Positions 33,306-44,066 of a stretch of 64,000 nucleotides of DNA are shown here, piece after piece. The translations under genes and the position numbers were made by a program. Source of the stretch: Mycocentrospora acerina (taxonomy: Eukaryota; Ascomycota; Dothideomycetes; Pleosporales); NCBI GenBank assembly GCA_022701365.1, contig JAKUHH010000041.1, positions 186,001 to 250,000 on the forward strand. The letters run 5' to 3'. Under the pieces are notes generated by a model. That model had not been told where the DNA came from. It did not search any database and worked only from the letters and a program-made list of their open reading frames with translations. Numbering within the stretch: the stretch's first letter is position 1; every line of letters starts with the position of its first letter.

Positions 33306-34584
33306 GGAGGTTCTTTGTACTTGGAAATATGGGGTGGCGAAAGACGATAGAACAAGGTCAATTGGAAATGTTGAGGTGAGATGATATGATGCAATCCAAA
33401 TCTTGCACAACAGCCTTTATAGGCTTTATGAAGATCTTTTACTAATTATTACGTTCTTGCTGAGTCGTTTCCGGCAGCTGTCCTGGTAGTTTCTCTCAGG
33501 TTGAGGGGAGGGGTAGGTCAGAGGAGCCTTAGGTTATGCCTTGCCACTGCACTACAGCTAACACAGAAATGCCTGCAAAATCAGTGTTCAAAATACGCCT
33601 CATCTCTTGCCACAACGGACGAGAAGACGCTTGGTTTCTAAGGTTGGTAGTGTTTCATCTCAGCAGAGCAATTAACAACCTGCTCTCGCCAGAAAGGCGG
33701 CTGTGTCTAGGGAATAGGGATTGACCAATCATAGAGCGAAATAGGTTGCGCTTGTGCGACTAGTTCGGCCCACAATATCGGGCAAATAAGCGCTCAGCCT
33801 CCCCGAAGACCTTCGTTCCAACATTTTGATTTCACATATTTGTGGTGTACGTAAATTGGTGGTGAGTCTCTGCAACGCTGACTAAAAAACCATCAGCTAG
33901 AGTGTCGATCGTGGTGTTTGACCGCATAGAATAAGCTTTTTGCAAAATACTTCGTAATTTTGCTTTCCGGAGAGCAACGGGTGAGCAATATTACGTTGGT
34001 CATGTTTCTCACGAGATGATTTTACAGCTGTAGCTGAACGGCGTCAAGAAACATCGTTAGTGCTGTACTCCACTCTACTCCACTACGGTACCTTCACCGG
34101 TTACAGGTCGATGTAACATCTTATAGTTCAGTAGCATTGTGCTGAGATTCTCACCTCAGGCTCTTGATTTTAGAACCCCCGTCTAGAGGTACCGAAGCGC
34201 TCGAGAAGGAGGCACATGCAACGTACACCTGACAAATACGTGATTGTCACGACAGCTTATTCCTTTTATGGATTTTATTCCGGTGTGGACAGGTGAGAGT
34301 ATGACAAAGTATGACAGCTATGTACTAGGAAAGAGCTATTCCCGGTCAGCTGGGTAGGGTCGATGATGTCTATCGTGCGCGGTCATAAATCATAAATGCG
34401 TAATATGCTAAAAAGATAGATTACGAAATTATCAATCCTTATTGTGGCTCGAAATCAGCGTCCCGAGGGTTGATGTTTTTCATTGAAAGAAACCCCAAAC
34501 TATTCAAAAGAGAAACCCTAATAAAAAAAAGCCCTTGTCAGCCCTGAAGATTCTCATAGAAGGGAATCTCATGGGTTGGGCCAT
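33306..34584. other. Intergenic between membrane protein A and HET protein 1
   Basis: Both flanking genes are on the minus strand, so this is the promoter of A and the 3' flank of HET1. TATAAAG (minus strand, 33421-33415) is about 110 bases before the ATG of A. No gene is seen in the remaining 1.1 kb. Confidence 0.5.
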
Positions 34585-37092
34585 CTACCCGACCACCCAA
34601 TCCAACTTTACCGTATCCATTAAGACATGTGCACTCTTCGATATCTCATCAACAAAGTTGAAATGCCAAGTCTTGCTTATTTGCCCTGCAACGGATTCCA
34701 AGATGACGCCGCTACCATGAATAACCTTCCTTTGTGCATGACCATCGTCTAGAAAACTAGGATAGAAGCAGTACTCAGTGACTACTGAAAATACTTCATG
34801 AGGCGACTGGGCAATCCACGCATGTAGATCTATCCAGTTTGGACCTGTTAAATCGCCAAGCTTACCTTTGACCCGCATGTCTTCGGGCAGACTTACTGTG
34901 GCCATTATTCCATCTGATGCTTTTTGCCAAGCCATCTGAGCCGGCAGGACTAACTGAATCTTTGCTGCACTTGCTGCAATCTTTTTTGAGCTTATAATAC
35001 AAGCTGTTGGCATGTGCACTCTCCCAGTCTTATCGATTGTCCAATCATAAAGTGAGCTGTGGGTAATAGTTGGGATTGCTGATCGCCTAAGAGGACTGTT
35101 GTCGGAATACCATGCTCCAAACTGGCTGAAAGGCATCATGCTTCCTACCGCATTGTTCCTTAGATGTGCCTCTTTCTTGTACCCAAGATTTAGTCGATAG
35201 AAAGTCGCGAAGAAGTCGCGCGGCATTTCTTTGGCAAGTGCATTGACAAAATCCACAGGGTATTTTCCAAGAACCAAGTCTTTCTCTAGGTACTCATGAA
35301 GAGCTTCTGGGGTTCCGTACTTGGTGAGCGCATTTTCGTACCATTCTGTCATACCAAGCACAGAAACTACGGCCTCAGCACGTCGATCTCGACAAACTCG
35401 GCGATCTCCTAAGGTTATGATCGTAGTCTTGTCAAGTTCTAGGAACTTATCCAGTCCACTCTCGACCCTCCATGTGTCTATCTCGTACAGTGCAACGTGA
35501 CCTCCCGGTTTCGTCAAATCGATACCTGTCCACACCGTGCGACGCGTAGGAAAAAACCTGTGCCAAATGTTGTTGACAGCTACAAATCCAGCGAATGTTA
35601 TGGGTGTTTTGTAATCATCCTTTGTGTATGACATGAAGCTCCAATCCGCAGCGCATAGCCACATATCTGGCCGAAGACACAATTCTTGTAGCGTCCACAG
35701 AGACGTATACCAAGGATTCAGACTAGCATCTTCGAAGAGCGCCAACTTTTGTCCATTCTCTTGGTGGTCTAGCAGTCCAGTCTTCAGACCGATGAGACCA
35801 TTCCACGTGTCATCAACCAAAGAGTTGAGCAAGCTCTGCGATCTATCTCCGGACAGTACAAGAGTTTGCAATGCCTGGTATTCTATGGTTTTCCCAAGAA
35901 ACTCGAAACTGTCGACGTCGTTGAACCAAGCCATTGCATATTTGGCTGAACCAAAGATTCTGGCCTGTCGAGCTATCTCTAGAGTTTTCTCTTTGGAATC
36001 GTCGTCTTGGGGTATACATAATAAGTCCAGCCAAACATATGGTGTGCCTCCTGGTATCTTCAAAAGTTCTTTGGCAAGGTGTTCAACTTTGAATCGGCTA
36101 TTTTGGGGCACATGCCACGGTACTCCATCAACTGAAATGGGTCGGCCAGGTGGTATTTCATCCTTGTCAAGCATCCATCTTCCCCATGTGTGGCTAATAG
36201 CTACATACTCAGGCCGAAAGGAAAGCTGTTGAACACGGACTGTGCGAGCATTTTGGCGATCCCAAAGATATCGTGGCAGGTTTTGTAGGCCGTCGACATC
36301 TTCGTCCAGCCATGGGCAAGGTTTCCAGACCGGACCATGATCCTCGATATTATATTTCAATCTATCTGTTTTTGAAGGGCAATTTCCTGGTCCTTGATAA
36401 TCTCTTGCTCCACTCAAGTTGTCCGTCACATGTCGGATGTAGACCTTCCAAGCCAATTGTTGGCAGTATGCGCTAACTGCAGCTCTTTCTTCTGCCTGTC
36501 TTCGACCGAGGCGGTCGTGTTCTGTGTCATCAAGGGGACTATAAGCTACGGATTTGACAAAATGGTGAATGAACAGTCTATGCAGCTGCTTGTGGTAGTG
36601 ATAAGATTTGGAGTCGCTTTTTTGCGATACTTTGTTGCCGTTCTTTGAGGATCTTACCGCCAAACTCAAGTGACCTGTAACTAGATTTATAGCCTCAAGG
36701 GTTTTCAATGTAGAAGCGGCATTGCAAGTTTCTTCCTCGAACTTGGTCGTAAATTCGAGGACCATTTGTTGTATAAAAGCAGAGTCAGAGTATCTTGCAG
36801 TCCACCAGTCATAAAGGAGATGATATAAGAATCTATGTTTTCCTGAAAGGGGAAGGTAGGGGATTCCGTTGAGGTTTTGAAGCGCGAAATAGTAATTGAG
36901 GCGAAACCAGTATCTAGGTGCAATTATATCCGATTCATCATTTTTTTGTGATACAGATTCATACGGAGCAGGAGGCAAAATGGCTGCGGTAGTACCTAAC
37001 GTCCATCTTTCAGGGAACACGTCGTCTTCAGACCACCGCCACTCTTGTGTAGCAAGGCTACTATCGGTCGGTGTCAAAGAGGTGCTCGCCAT
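34585..37092 (-). CDS. HET-domain protein 1, with long N-terminal domain
   Basis: A heterokaryon-incompatibility (HET, PF06985 type) protein, 835 residues from MASTSLTPT. The frame extends 45 codons upstream, but a TATA-like sequence lies inside that extension. HET motifs are intact: VAISHTWGRW (297-306), WLDLLCIPQDD (354-364) and WYTSLWTLQELCLRPDMWLC (461-480). HET domains trigger cell death on non-self recognition in fungi such as Podospora. About 295 residues precede the domain, rich in aromatic residues and probably helical, ending PCPWLDEDVDGL...PRYLWDRQ. The C-terminus ends in a block with HGSGVILESVAG and KLDWVVG. Both flanking blocks recur in HET2 at 41049. No nucleotide-binding or repeat domain is seen, so it is not a classical NLR. 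No introns or stops interrupt it. Confidence 0.92.
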   Translation of the reverse strand: MASTSLTPTDSSLATQEWRWSEDDVFPERWTLGTTAAILPPAPYESVSQKNDESDIIAPRYWFRLNYYFALQNLNGIPYLPLSGKHRFLYHLLYDWWTARYSDSAFIQQMVLEFTTKFEEETCNAASTLKTLEAINLVTGHLSLAVRSSKNGNKVSQKSDSKSYHYHKQLHRLFIHHFVKSVAYSPLDDTEHDRLGRRQAEERAAVSAYCQQLAWKVYIRHVTDNLSGARDYQGPGNCPSKTDRLKYNIEDHGPVWKPCPWLDEDVDGLQNLPRYLWDRQNARTVRVQQLSFRPEYVAISHTWGRWMLDKDEIPPGRPISVDGVPWHVPQNSRFKVEHLAKELLKIPGGTPYVWLDLLCIPQDDDSKEKTLEIARQARIFGSAKYAMAWFNDVDSFEFLGKTIEYQALQTLVLSGDRSQSLLNSLVDDTWNGLIGLKTGLLDHQENGQKLALFEDASLNPWYTSLWTLQELCLRPDMWLCAADWSFMSYTKDDYKTPITFAGFVAVNNIWHRFFPTRRTVWTGIDLTKPGGHVALYEIDTWRVESGLDKFLELDKTTIITLGDRRVCRDRRAEAVVSVLGMTEWYENALTKYGTPEALHEYLEKDLVLGKYPVDFVNALAKEMPRDFFATFYRLNLGYKKEAHLRNNAVGSMMPFSQFGAWYSDNSPLRRSAIPTITHSSLYDWTIDKTGRVHMPTACIISSKKIAASAAKIQLVLPAQMAWQKASDGIMATVSLPEDMRVKGKLGDLTGPNWIDLHAWIAQSPHEVFSVVTEYCFYPSFLDDGHAQRKVIHGSGVILESVAGQISKTWHFNFVDEISKSAHVLMDTVKLDWVVG

Positions 37093-38018
37093 CCTATGCG
37101 TGGTTCTGGTAGCCTCTATCGATCGCTGTCTCACTTGACACTGATATCCTTTCAGATAAGGACGGATTTTATATGGCACACTGTGTATTGGATTCACTGG
37201 ACGCGTTCCTCTCTTGAATTTGTTCACACAGGAGTATGCCTAGGCGTCTATTGCGCAACAGCCGGTGTACATAAGTAGAGAGTAACGATGGGTGAGTGAT
37301 TAACAGTTGTAGTAATTGAAGTAGATATAGATCTACAATCAGATGCGATAAACTCAATCTGAGCAAGTTGAAGTGAGCGGCTCAAGACTGTGTTGCTGGG
37401 CGAAAAGTGGCAGATGACACGTCTTACTGCATAACGCTAACGCACCCTTCTGCTTATGGAGATTTAAATATTAACCCAATTTTGTATGTCAGTAAGAATT
37501 GATCCAAGTTAAATTGTATCTTTACGAAGTATAATGCCATTATCGTTTCGAAGCGCTTATACGACGCGAACCTCCCAAATCAAGAAGTTGTTCAAAATGC
37601 TCGTCTACTTTGAATTTCGGTCGAGGAGACAGAAAAGACTAGGCGTAAAAGATTGATTTGAAGTGCTAACCGAAGTGCGCAACTTAACTAAATCTGCTGG
37701 GTTTCATACCATATTCGTAGATAGTGGAAGAAAGAGCGACTTCTCTGTCTCACGCTAACGACTTCGTAGATTTGCGAATAGAATGACGAACTATCGATCG
37801 AGAGATATATTGTAATCCAATCTCCATCAATTGAAAAGCTTGCTTCAATCTCCCGGGACTGTATATATGAGGAAAAACAGTACTGGAAAGAACTCGTTAA
37901 GAATTCCCTAAAGCCGAATCATTTCAATTACGTTCACCCGTTACCTCCAAAAATTCGTAAGGGCCTTCCTTATCTTGGTTCTCTCGCACAAGCACTAAGA
38001 AGCTTGAAATAAAGCTTT
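37093..38018. other. Intergenic between HET1 and the CorA-like gene
   Basis: HET1 promoter and the 3' flank of the CorA-like gene, AT-rich. No gene or repeat is recognised. Confidence 0.5.
37166..37174 (-). promoter_or_regulatory. TATA-like element of HET protein 1
   Basis: ATATAAAAT on the minus strand, about 75-80 bases upstream of the chosen ATG at 37092. It lies within the upstream extension of the open frame and so argues against the longer start. Confidence 0.4.
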
Positions 38019-39709
38019 TTATTTACTTTTAGATACTTCTTTTGTTCTTGATTTTTGCACACTAGCTGCCTTTGCCGCAATCACTAGAATAAGCCCCGTA
38101 AGCGGTAATGCTGCTAAGAAATACCAGCCAAAGGTAACTCTCATGGTCCGAATATCATCTTGCATGCTGAATAGTCCCGACACAAATGTAAGAGGAATGA
38201 AAGTAGTTGCGAGCCACGTCAGCCGAGCCAAATTATGGTTCTCCTGGAGCCCGCGGCGGGAATCTTCGATCGATATTTCTGAGGTGACGACGGACGTGAG
38301 GCGGTCGACCCGCGATAGTAGTTCGTTCAGGGCATTCAAGACGCGGCGATAATCAGCAGCAATATCTTGCACATCATTACTCTGTGAACTTCCGTTGGTT
38401 GCAGGTAAGGATATCAGGCGTGCAGCAGTCGGCAAAGCTTGTTCTAACGTCTCATTTACCATTTCGCGATATACTGGCAGTACTCGCCGCCAGACGTGTA
38501 AGCGGTGCAAAGAGCGGTCGATGATGTCTCCTTTGGAACGGAATCGATTCGGCTTCTCAAGTTCCCACTCAATTTGACCAAGACGAGCCTTCGCATATTC
38601 GCAGATTACGAGCCAATCTGCGCAGATGGTAAACAAAGTAGGCATCAAAAGCGTGCGATGGTCCTGCTGAGTATTTAGAGTATGTTGTTGAAACCAGGGA
38701 TAAGTCCCTGTAGCCATTTTGATGGTTTCGAAAAGCGTACTGGACAGCAATGGCTGGACTGGTGTCGCAGATCTGAAACCTGGTGTTGGTAGCCAATTGT
38801 CGTGCCCATACCACAATGGATTCCCTTCCTTCACTGTAGGATCTATCAGAACAACAGCAACGGTTCCACCTCCGTTAGTGTTGTCTTTTCCGACCCAAAC
38901 TACTGTGCGCGTTCTTGTGAGGGAAACGATAGAGTTAGGAGCATCTAAGTAATGCCAGTGATTCTGGTCATCGTCTGGGCGGCGAAGGACGTTAAACGTA
39001 TTGGACTCTTGGCGTGCGCGCTGAAATGAATCCTCAGACACAAAATACCGTAGCCTCACATTTCGTAGTCGAAACCACTGGCGATGCTCCATCCCGGCTA
39101 ATAGACGGGGAATCGATACCCATGGGTCGCGCGTATTGAACCAGTTGTAATCGTCAAGATGCTCGCGAAAGAACAGCGGATCTATGTCAAACCTCGAACC
39201 AAGCATCTCAATTACCTGTTGTGATAGGTCTTCAACCAAGAACAATCGTGTAGGACACCTTGAGAGACTCGACAAAGTTTCTTCGAGGGCCTTGGGCGAC
39301 TTGAGATGTAGTGATTTTGGTTGCTGTTGGTCAAAGTATTCTATGAGTGTGATATTTGTTCGCTGCATACGTTCCTCCCTCTCTTTCGGATTGGCTTTCA
39401 TGTCTTTCCATCGCAATGGAGTTGTTCCGACTTCCATGAAATCGGCAAGATGGCGAAGCGGTTTCCAAGCATTTGCAAGCGATTTGATGTAAGTTAGGTA
39501 TGGGAGGTCAGCGCTACAGGGAGATATTAGTGGGGCACAGTAAAGCGGTTCCCATCACTCGGCCATACTCACGACTCTTGGAGCTCCCACTCCTGCGCAA
39601 CTTGGGATCGCTCATAGCAGTCGCCGATGAAATATGGGTCGCCTGCTTCCGGGGTGTGTGGAATAATACTACGAGGAATTTTGGTGTCCGTTACATTAAT
39701 AACCGCCAT
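38019..39709 (-). CDS. CorA-like two-helix membrane protein
   Basis: Resembles fungal CorA-type proteins, which are related to magnesium channels, 543 residues. Exons are 39709-39573 and 39513-38019 (intron 59 nt); the first exon (MAVINVTDTKIPRS) was found by extending upstream through a good donor and acceptor in phase. A long soluble domain fills most of the chain. A helical stretch (LNELLSRVDRLTSVVTSEIS) leads to two C-terminal helices (about 476-498 and 508-532), the CorA topology. The loop after the first helix reads FVSGLFSMQDD where true CorA channels have GMN, so magnesium selectivity is doubtful. A basic tail (VQKSRTKEVSKSK) closes the protein. It sits at the centre of the HET/membrane-protein array and shares its strand; a role with those genes is inferred only from position. 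Confidence 0.85.
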
Positions 39710-41048
39710 GTTGCTAGAAGGCGGTACTAGTTTACTTGTTGTGAGAACAGTTTTGAGGTTAAAGACGTCTGGTTGTTAGGATGTCTTTTACTTAGTTGCT
39801 AGAACTAGCTGAGTAAGATGTGCATTGACAATGGGCGCAGCCAAGTTTTGCCGTTCTCATTCGTCCCGCGTCTTTGTCCAAACTCTCGCTGCGCGCCTTA
39901 CGGACCTAAGCGCCGCATCATTACGTTTTTTGAGGTCAGAGAGTCATACCAATATACTGCAGTTGATCTAGAGAGAATGGCAATGAACATATCAAGCAAG
40001 TGAGATCTAGTTTCGCTGTACTTAACGAACGACTTGCCGAATTCTTCACAGTTACTTCCAATCCAATCAGCGTAGGGCTGTACATCTAAGCCCTCAGCCT
40101 CCTATTATGGCTTCGCCCCTTGAGGCGCATGGGTCATCCGATGCATCAGCATTGCTCGGTACCGGAAGTTCCCTGGAAATTTACTAAGAAACTACAGCAT
40201 AGGTGATAAGGTTTTTTTGGTTCCGCCATACACATACATTCACACTAGTAGTATCGGCAGCAGCCAAAATGCTGCCGAATGCAACACCGAGAATTGAATC
40301 CAATTTATTAAAGGCTGGAAAAGGACTTTATTCCTGCCACCTAACTCTTCATAGTGGATTTTGAATGGAAGGTTGACATTATATCATATTTAAATTTGAG
40401 TCATAACGTCAGACAATTTGTGAAAACGTTAGAAGTTCTATTTTATCCTAGCAAAATAGTCGCATCCACACAATTTATACAACTAGGACAGTTCTCAATT
40501 CGACCAAAAAGAACACAAACCAGAATCAGCAGCTGATATTGAGAAACTAATCGTGATGTCCAAGGTTATCGCGGCTGCGTTTACTTGACTAGGGTACGGC
40601 AATAGAAAATTAACTTGAACACATATTTCGCAGGAGCGAATAATAGAGTTTTGTACCTCTACGCCATAATTGGCTTGAATGGACCCAATTGACTCTGGAT
40701 TTCGTCATGGACATGTTAGGAGCAAAATTGTTATGGAATTATTGTCTACTCCGTAAGAGTAGCCTTGCATATAAGTTTCCATAATGGATCCTCTACAACT
40801 GTTTCATTTTCTTGAAGTCAAACTACCTTCGAGAAATTGCAAGAATCTTGAGATAACTTTGGGGTTGTAAAGCAAGATATAAAGTCCTGGGCCATATTTA
40901 AGCTACCATACTGATAAACAAAGAAATATCGGGAAACTTATAGAGAAGATTTACAGATGAATGGTTGATTGATAAGTGCAAGAAAGAAAAGGCTGGTTTC
41001 TTTTCAGCTATAGATTTGTATATCCCTTCAAAAACTTCCATAATATCC
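39710..41048. other. Intergenic between the CorA-like gene and HET2
   Basis: 1.3 kb, AT-rich to the right. No gene is seen. Frames up to about 60 codons only. Confidence 0.5.
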
Positions 41049-43283
41049 CTATATGACTCGCCAATCTACCTCTACTACCCTCGGGAATGAGTTAATACCG
41101 TGCGGACTTGAATCTATATATTTGGAGGTGTTGAAAGTCCCTACGTTGATGAAAAGGTTTTCGTCTTTTTTAACTCTCTCCAGAATCACCCCACACCAGC
41201 CTTTGCCCGAGTTTTGAAACAGACAAACTGCGTGCTTCTCGGAGTTGGGTCGAAATGATTTCATCCAATCAAACAAATTGTCTGGTAATGGGGGGTAACG
41301 GACACCTTTCCGCGCAGGTCCGATATCAGCTTCAATATCCATTGTGTATAGTTCTGGTTCGGGATACGAGGCCAAAACTCCAGCGTTTGATATGGATACT
41401 GATCCGTCGCACTCAATGACCCATTGATTCACTGTAGGGTGGTCCACTGGTTGCATCAAAGTCTCAAATATAACTTTCGGATTCTGCACACCCATAGAAA
41501 ATGGTAGCAATGAACCTCTCATCTTATCCAGCGTGAGATCGTCAAGTACCGAATCTTCAAAAAACACATCTCCCAGGCTGTGCATGGCAACCGAAAAGAA
41601 GAACGAAGATCCTATGCGTTGTTGGCATTCTTGAAGAAATTTCAATGGGTATTTTTCCAGTACTAAGTCCTTCGGGCCTTGTTCCAAATTAGTAGAAATA
41701 TTAATGTACCATTCTGTGGTTCCTAATGCTGACATGACAGCTTTGGCACGATTCATGTCTTCGCAGTACCTCATCTCACCGATAATGATTATGTCAATGG
41801 GGGACATATTTAAGAGAGTTCTTAAGCCGCTCGAGCCCAAAAGTATCCTCAGCTCGTAGGCACTGGCAGGCGCATCTTTGAGCTTTGGGGAATGGGGTCT
41901 TTCGAAGAGTGCGACAATGTGATCTAACAAGATAGGAACTTGATGTTCTCCTTCGCCAAAACTCAGGATTTTCCAATCTTTATCACATACCACCATGTCA
42001 GGACGCAGGCATGCTTCCTGGAGAGTCCAAAGAGATGTGAACCATCGATCCGGAGTGACTGTTTTGCTCTCCTGGTTTTCAAATACCCAAGCGGCCTCTT
42101 TGCTACCTTCATCTTCTCCTCTTGAAGGAGTTGTGAGAGTGGATGGTCGGTCCGCTGAATCTCGAATTTGAGGGAGAAATGCAGCAACTTTGTACCGGTC
42201 TTCTCCATCCTGACTCAGATATTCGAGAGCTGCCCATATCACTGCAGATCTGAGTTCATCCCATCCACAAATTTGATTTAGCCAAACCACTGCAAACTTT
42301 GCCGATATGAAAATGCCAGATTGACGTCCAATTTCGATGTTTTGAAGTGGACGACCGTCTTGAGGAATACAAACTAAATCTAGCCACAAATATCTAGTTG
42401 GTTTGGGGAACTGAGATAGTTTTTCAGGTAAAGTTTTGATGTCAAACAACGAATTCGGATCCAAGCATGGTACATCCCATGGCACGCCTGGTAGTCTCAC
42501 CATTTGATTTCCCAACCGAAAACGACCCCATGTATGGCTTATAACAGTGTACGATGATTTGAAAGGAATATCTTTAAATGGAACTGTACATCGCTCCTGT
42601 TTATCCCAAACGTAGTACGGATACTCTTTTTCGGTACGTGTTGACGCAATCCATGGACAAGGCTCAATACAAGCCGGAATATGGGTCTCTAGACGAAATT
42701 TTCCCATATGACTGAGTTCCGCATTGATATGGCTTGTATGCGAAAATTCCGGCCTTATGACATCATTGTAGGCTGCCAATGCCATTCGATGAACAGCAGC
42801 AGACTCAGCGGCAGTCTGGCGCACCCAGGCAAGGTAAATCATCCGCAACTTCAGATCATCTACTTCAAACTGCTGGAAGATGCTCGTGAACTCCCAATAC
42901 CAGAGATTGTAGAGCTTCTTCTTGTAAAGATAACGTGCGTCAGCTGGATCCCACTGCGGTAAACCATCCTTCGAGATGACCTCAAATCTACTCTTTTCAT
43001 CGCATCCATACCACCACCACTCTTCCAGTAATCGAAGTGAAATTTCCTGGACAGATGAAAGTTGTGATAGTAGGTCAGCACGTTGTTCCTGGTTACTCAG
43101 CGCCGAGAGGCAGATGTGCCAATTCGATAGTACGGCTTGCTTGTCATGGGGAAGGCAGATACCCGTTATCTTGTCGAATTCATTGCCAATAGGTCCGTTT
43201 CTTGACATTGTTGGGGAACAATATTGTAGTAAGTGTTTTGATGAGCAAGGCTCAGGTAGGCTCCAAACTGGGGCTGAAGCCAT
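41049..43283 (-). CDS. HET-domain protein 2, paralogue of HET1
   Basis: A HET-domain protein of 744 residues in one intact frame. Motifs are TVISHTWGRF (246-255), YLWLDLVCIPQDG (298-310) and WFTSLWTLQEACLRPDMVVC (414-433). As in HET1, about 245 residues precede the domain, rich in Trp and Tyr (EEWWWYGCDEKS, KKKLYNLWYWEF). The junction PCPW...PYYVWDKQ matches the PCPW...PRYLWDRQ of HET1. The tail again ends in GVILERV and a VEVDW block. The shared flanks make the two proteins members of one HET subfamily rather than two random HET proteins. Membrane protein B follows immediately upstream on the same strand. Action is expected to be cytosolic, on a trigger not visible in the sequence. Confidence 0.92.
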   Translation of the reverse strand: MASAPVWSLPEPCSSKHLLQYCSPTMSRNGPIGNEFDKITGICLPHDKQAVLSNWHICLSALSNQEQRADLLSQLSSVQEISLRLLEEWWWYGCDEKSRFEVISKDGLPQWDPADARYLYKKKLYNLWYWEFTSIFQQFEVDDLKLRMIYLAWVRQTAAESAAVHRMALAAYNDVIRPEFSHTSHINAELSHMGKFRLETHIPACIEPCPWIASTRTEKEYPYYVWDKQERCTVPFKDIPFKSSYTVISHTWGRFRLGNQMVRLPGVPWDVPCLDPNSLFDIKTLPEKLSQFPKPTRYLWLDLVCIPQDGRPLQNIEIGRQSGIFISAKFAVVWLNQICGWDELRSAVIWAALEYLSQDGEDRYKVAAFLPQIRDSADRPSTLTTPSRGEDEGSKEAAWVFENQESKTVTPDRWFTSLWTLQEACLRPDMVVCDKDWKILSFGEGEHQVPILLDHIVALFERPHSPKLKDAPASAYELRILLGSSGLRTLLNMSPIDIIIIGEMRYCEDMNRAKAVMSALGTTEWYINISTNLEQGPKDLVLEKYPLKFLQECQQRIGSSFFFSVAMHSLGDVFFEDSVLDDLTLDKMRGSLLPFSMGVQNPKVIFETLMQPVDHPTVNQWVIECDGSVSISNAGVLASYPEPELYTMDIEADIGPARKGVRYPPLPDNLFDWMKSFRPNSEKHAVCLFQNSGKGWCGVILERVKKDENLFINVGTFNTSKYIDSSPHGINSFPRVVEVDWRVI

Positions 43284-44066
43284 ACAGCGTATGGAGTAGT
43301 GGGGCAGTATGCTATTGGGTCGTAGATATCCACTAGCTAGAACTTATAAAGAGAGTGCCAAACTTACAGAACAACATGTCTTATTAAGCTGTTCTTCCAG
43401 CTACTCTCTCTTATTGTTAGCTACGTGTAAATTTTCTGTTCCTAGGGCTGGCTGTTAAGAATTAGTCCCAGAATCCTTTATCACTTAGTCACGACCATAT
43501 AACTTTAGAATAAGTTTCGTCATGAAATGGATAAGTGAAAGCAAAATCAACGACGCTCACAGGTGAAACCATGTGCGGGTACTAGCGTGACGATATGCAT
43601 TACCTATACTCATGTCTTACTCACCCGTCGTGAAAGGTCATATCAAGAATATGAAGAAGTCAAACTGATCAGTTCTTGATAGTTTCGTTCTCGCCCTTAC
43701 AAAATTCATCAAGAAGCCTTGTCTAGATATTTGAGGTGCTAGATTTAATTGAGATGAATCATCGCCGCTCTTTCTACAGATCAGATTTTAAGCATGTGAA
43801 TATTTAATTAAAAACCCCTTTCCTACTTAGCGTCCAATTGTTCTACATCGCAAACTGGAATTTTGGTAAGTATTGAGGTACTAGGTGTCGCAATGAGGAA
43901 ACAAGTGTGTCCTCTTGCCTTTCTGTAATGTGAATCGTGTTCCAAATCTCAAGGAAGAATTAAGAGAATCCACATTAACACGCACAGGCAAATCTGATGG
44001 TTTGAAATAAATTTATTCGTTCCAGGATTGATATCTATACAATTCGTGTGCCCATCATACAACTTA
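43284..44066. other. Intergenic between HET2 and membrane protein B
   Basis: A TATAAG-type element (minus strand, about 43345-43352) lies roughly 65 bases upstream of the HET2 ATG. The remainder is AT-rich and without recognisable genes. Confidence 0.5.

Noticed and set aside
37093..37227. Upstream start of HET1 (45 extra codons)
   Set aside because: A TATA-like element lies within the extension, and the basic extra segment has no counterpart in HET2.
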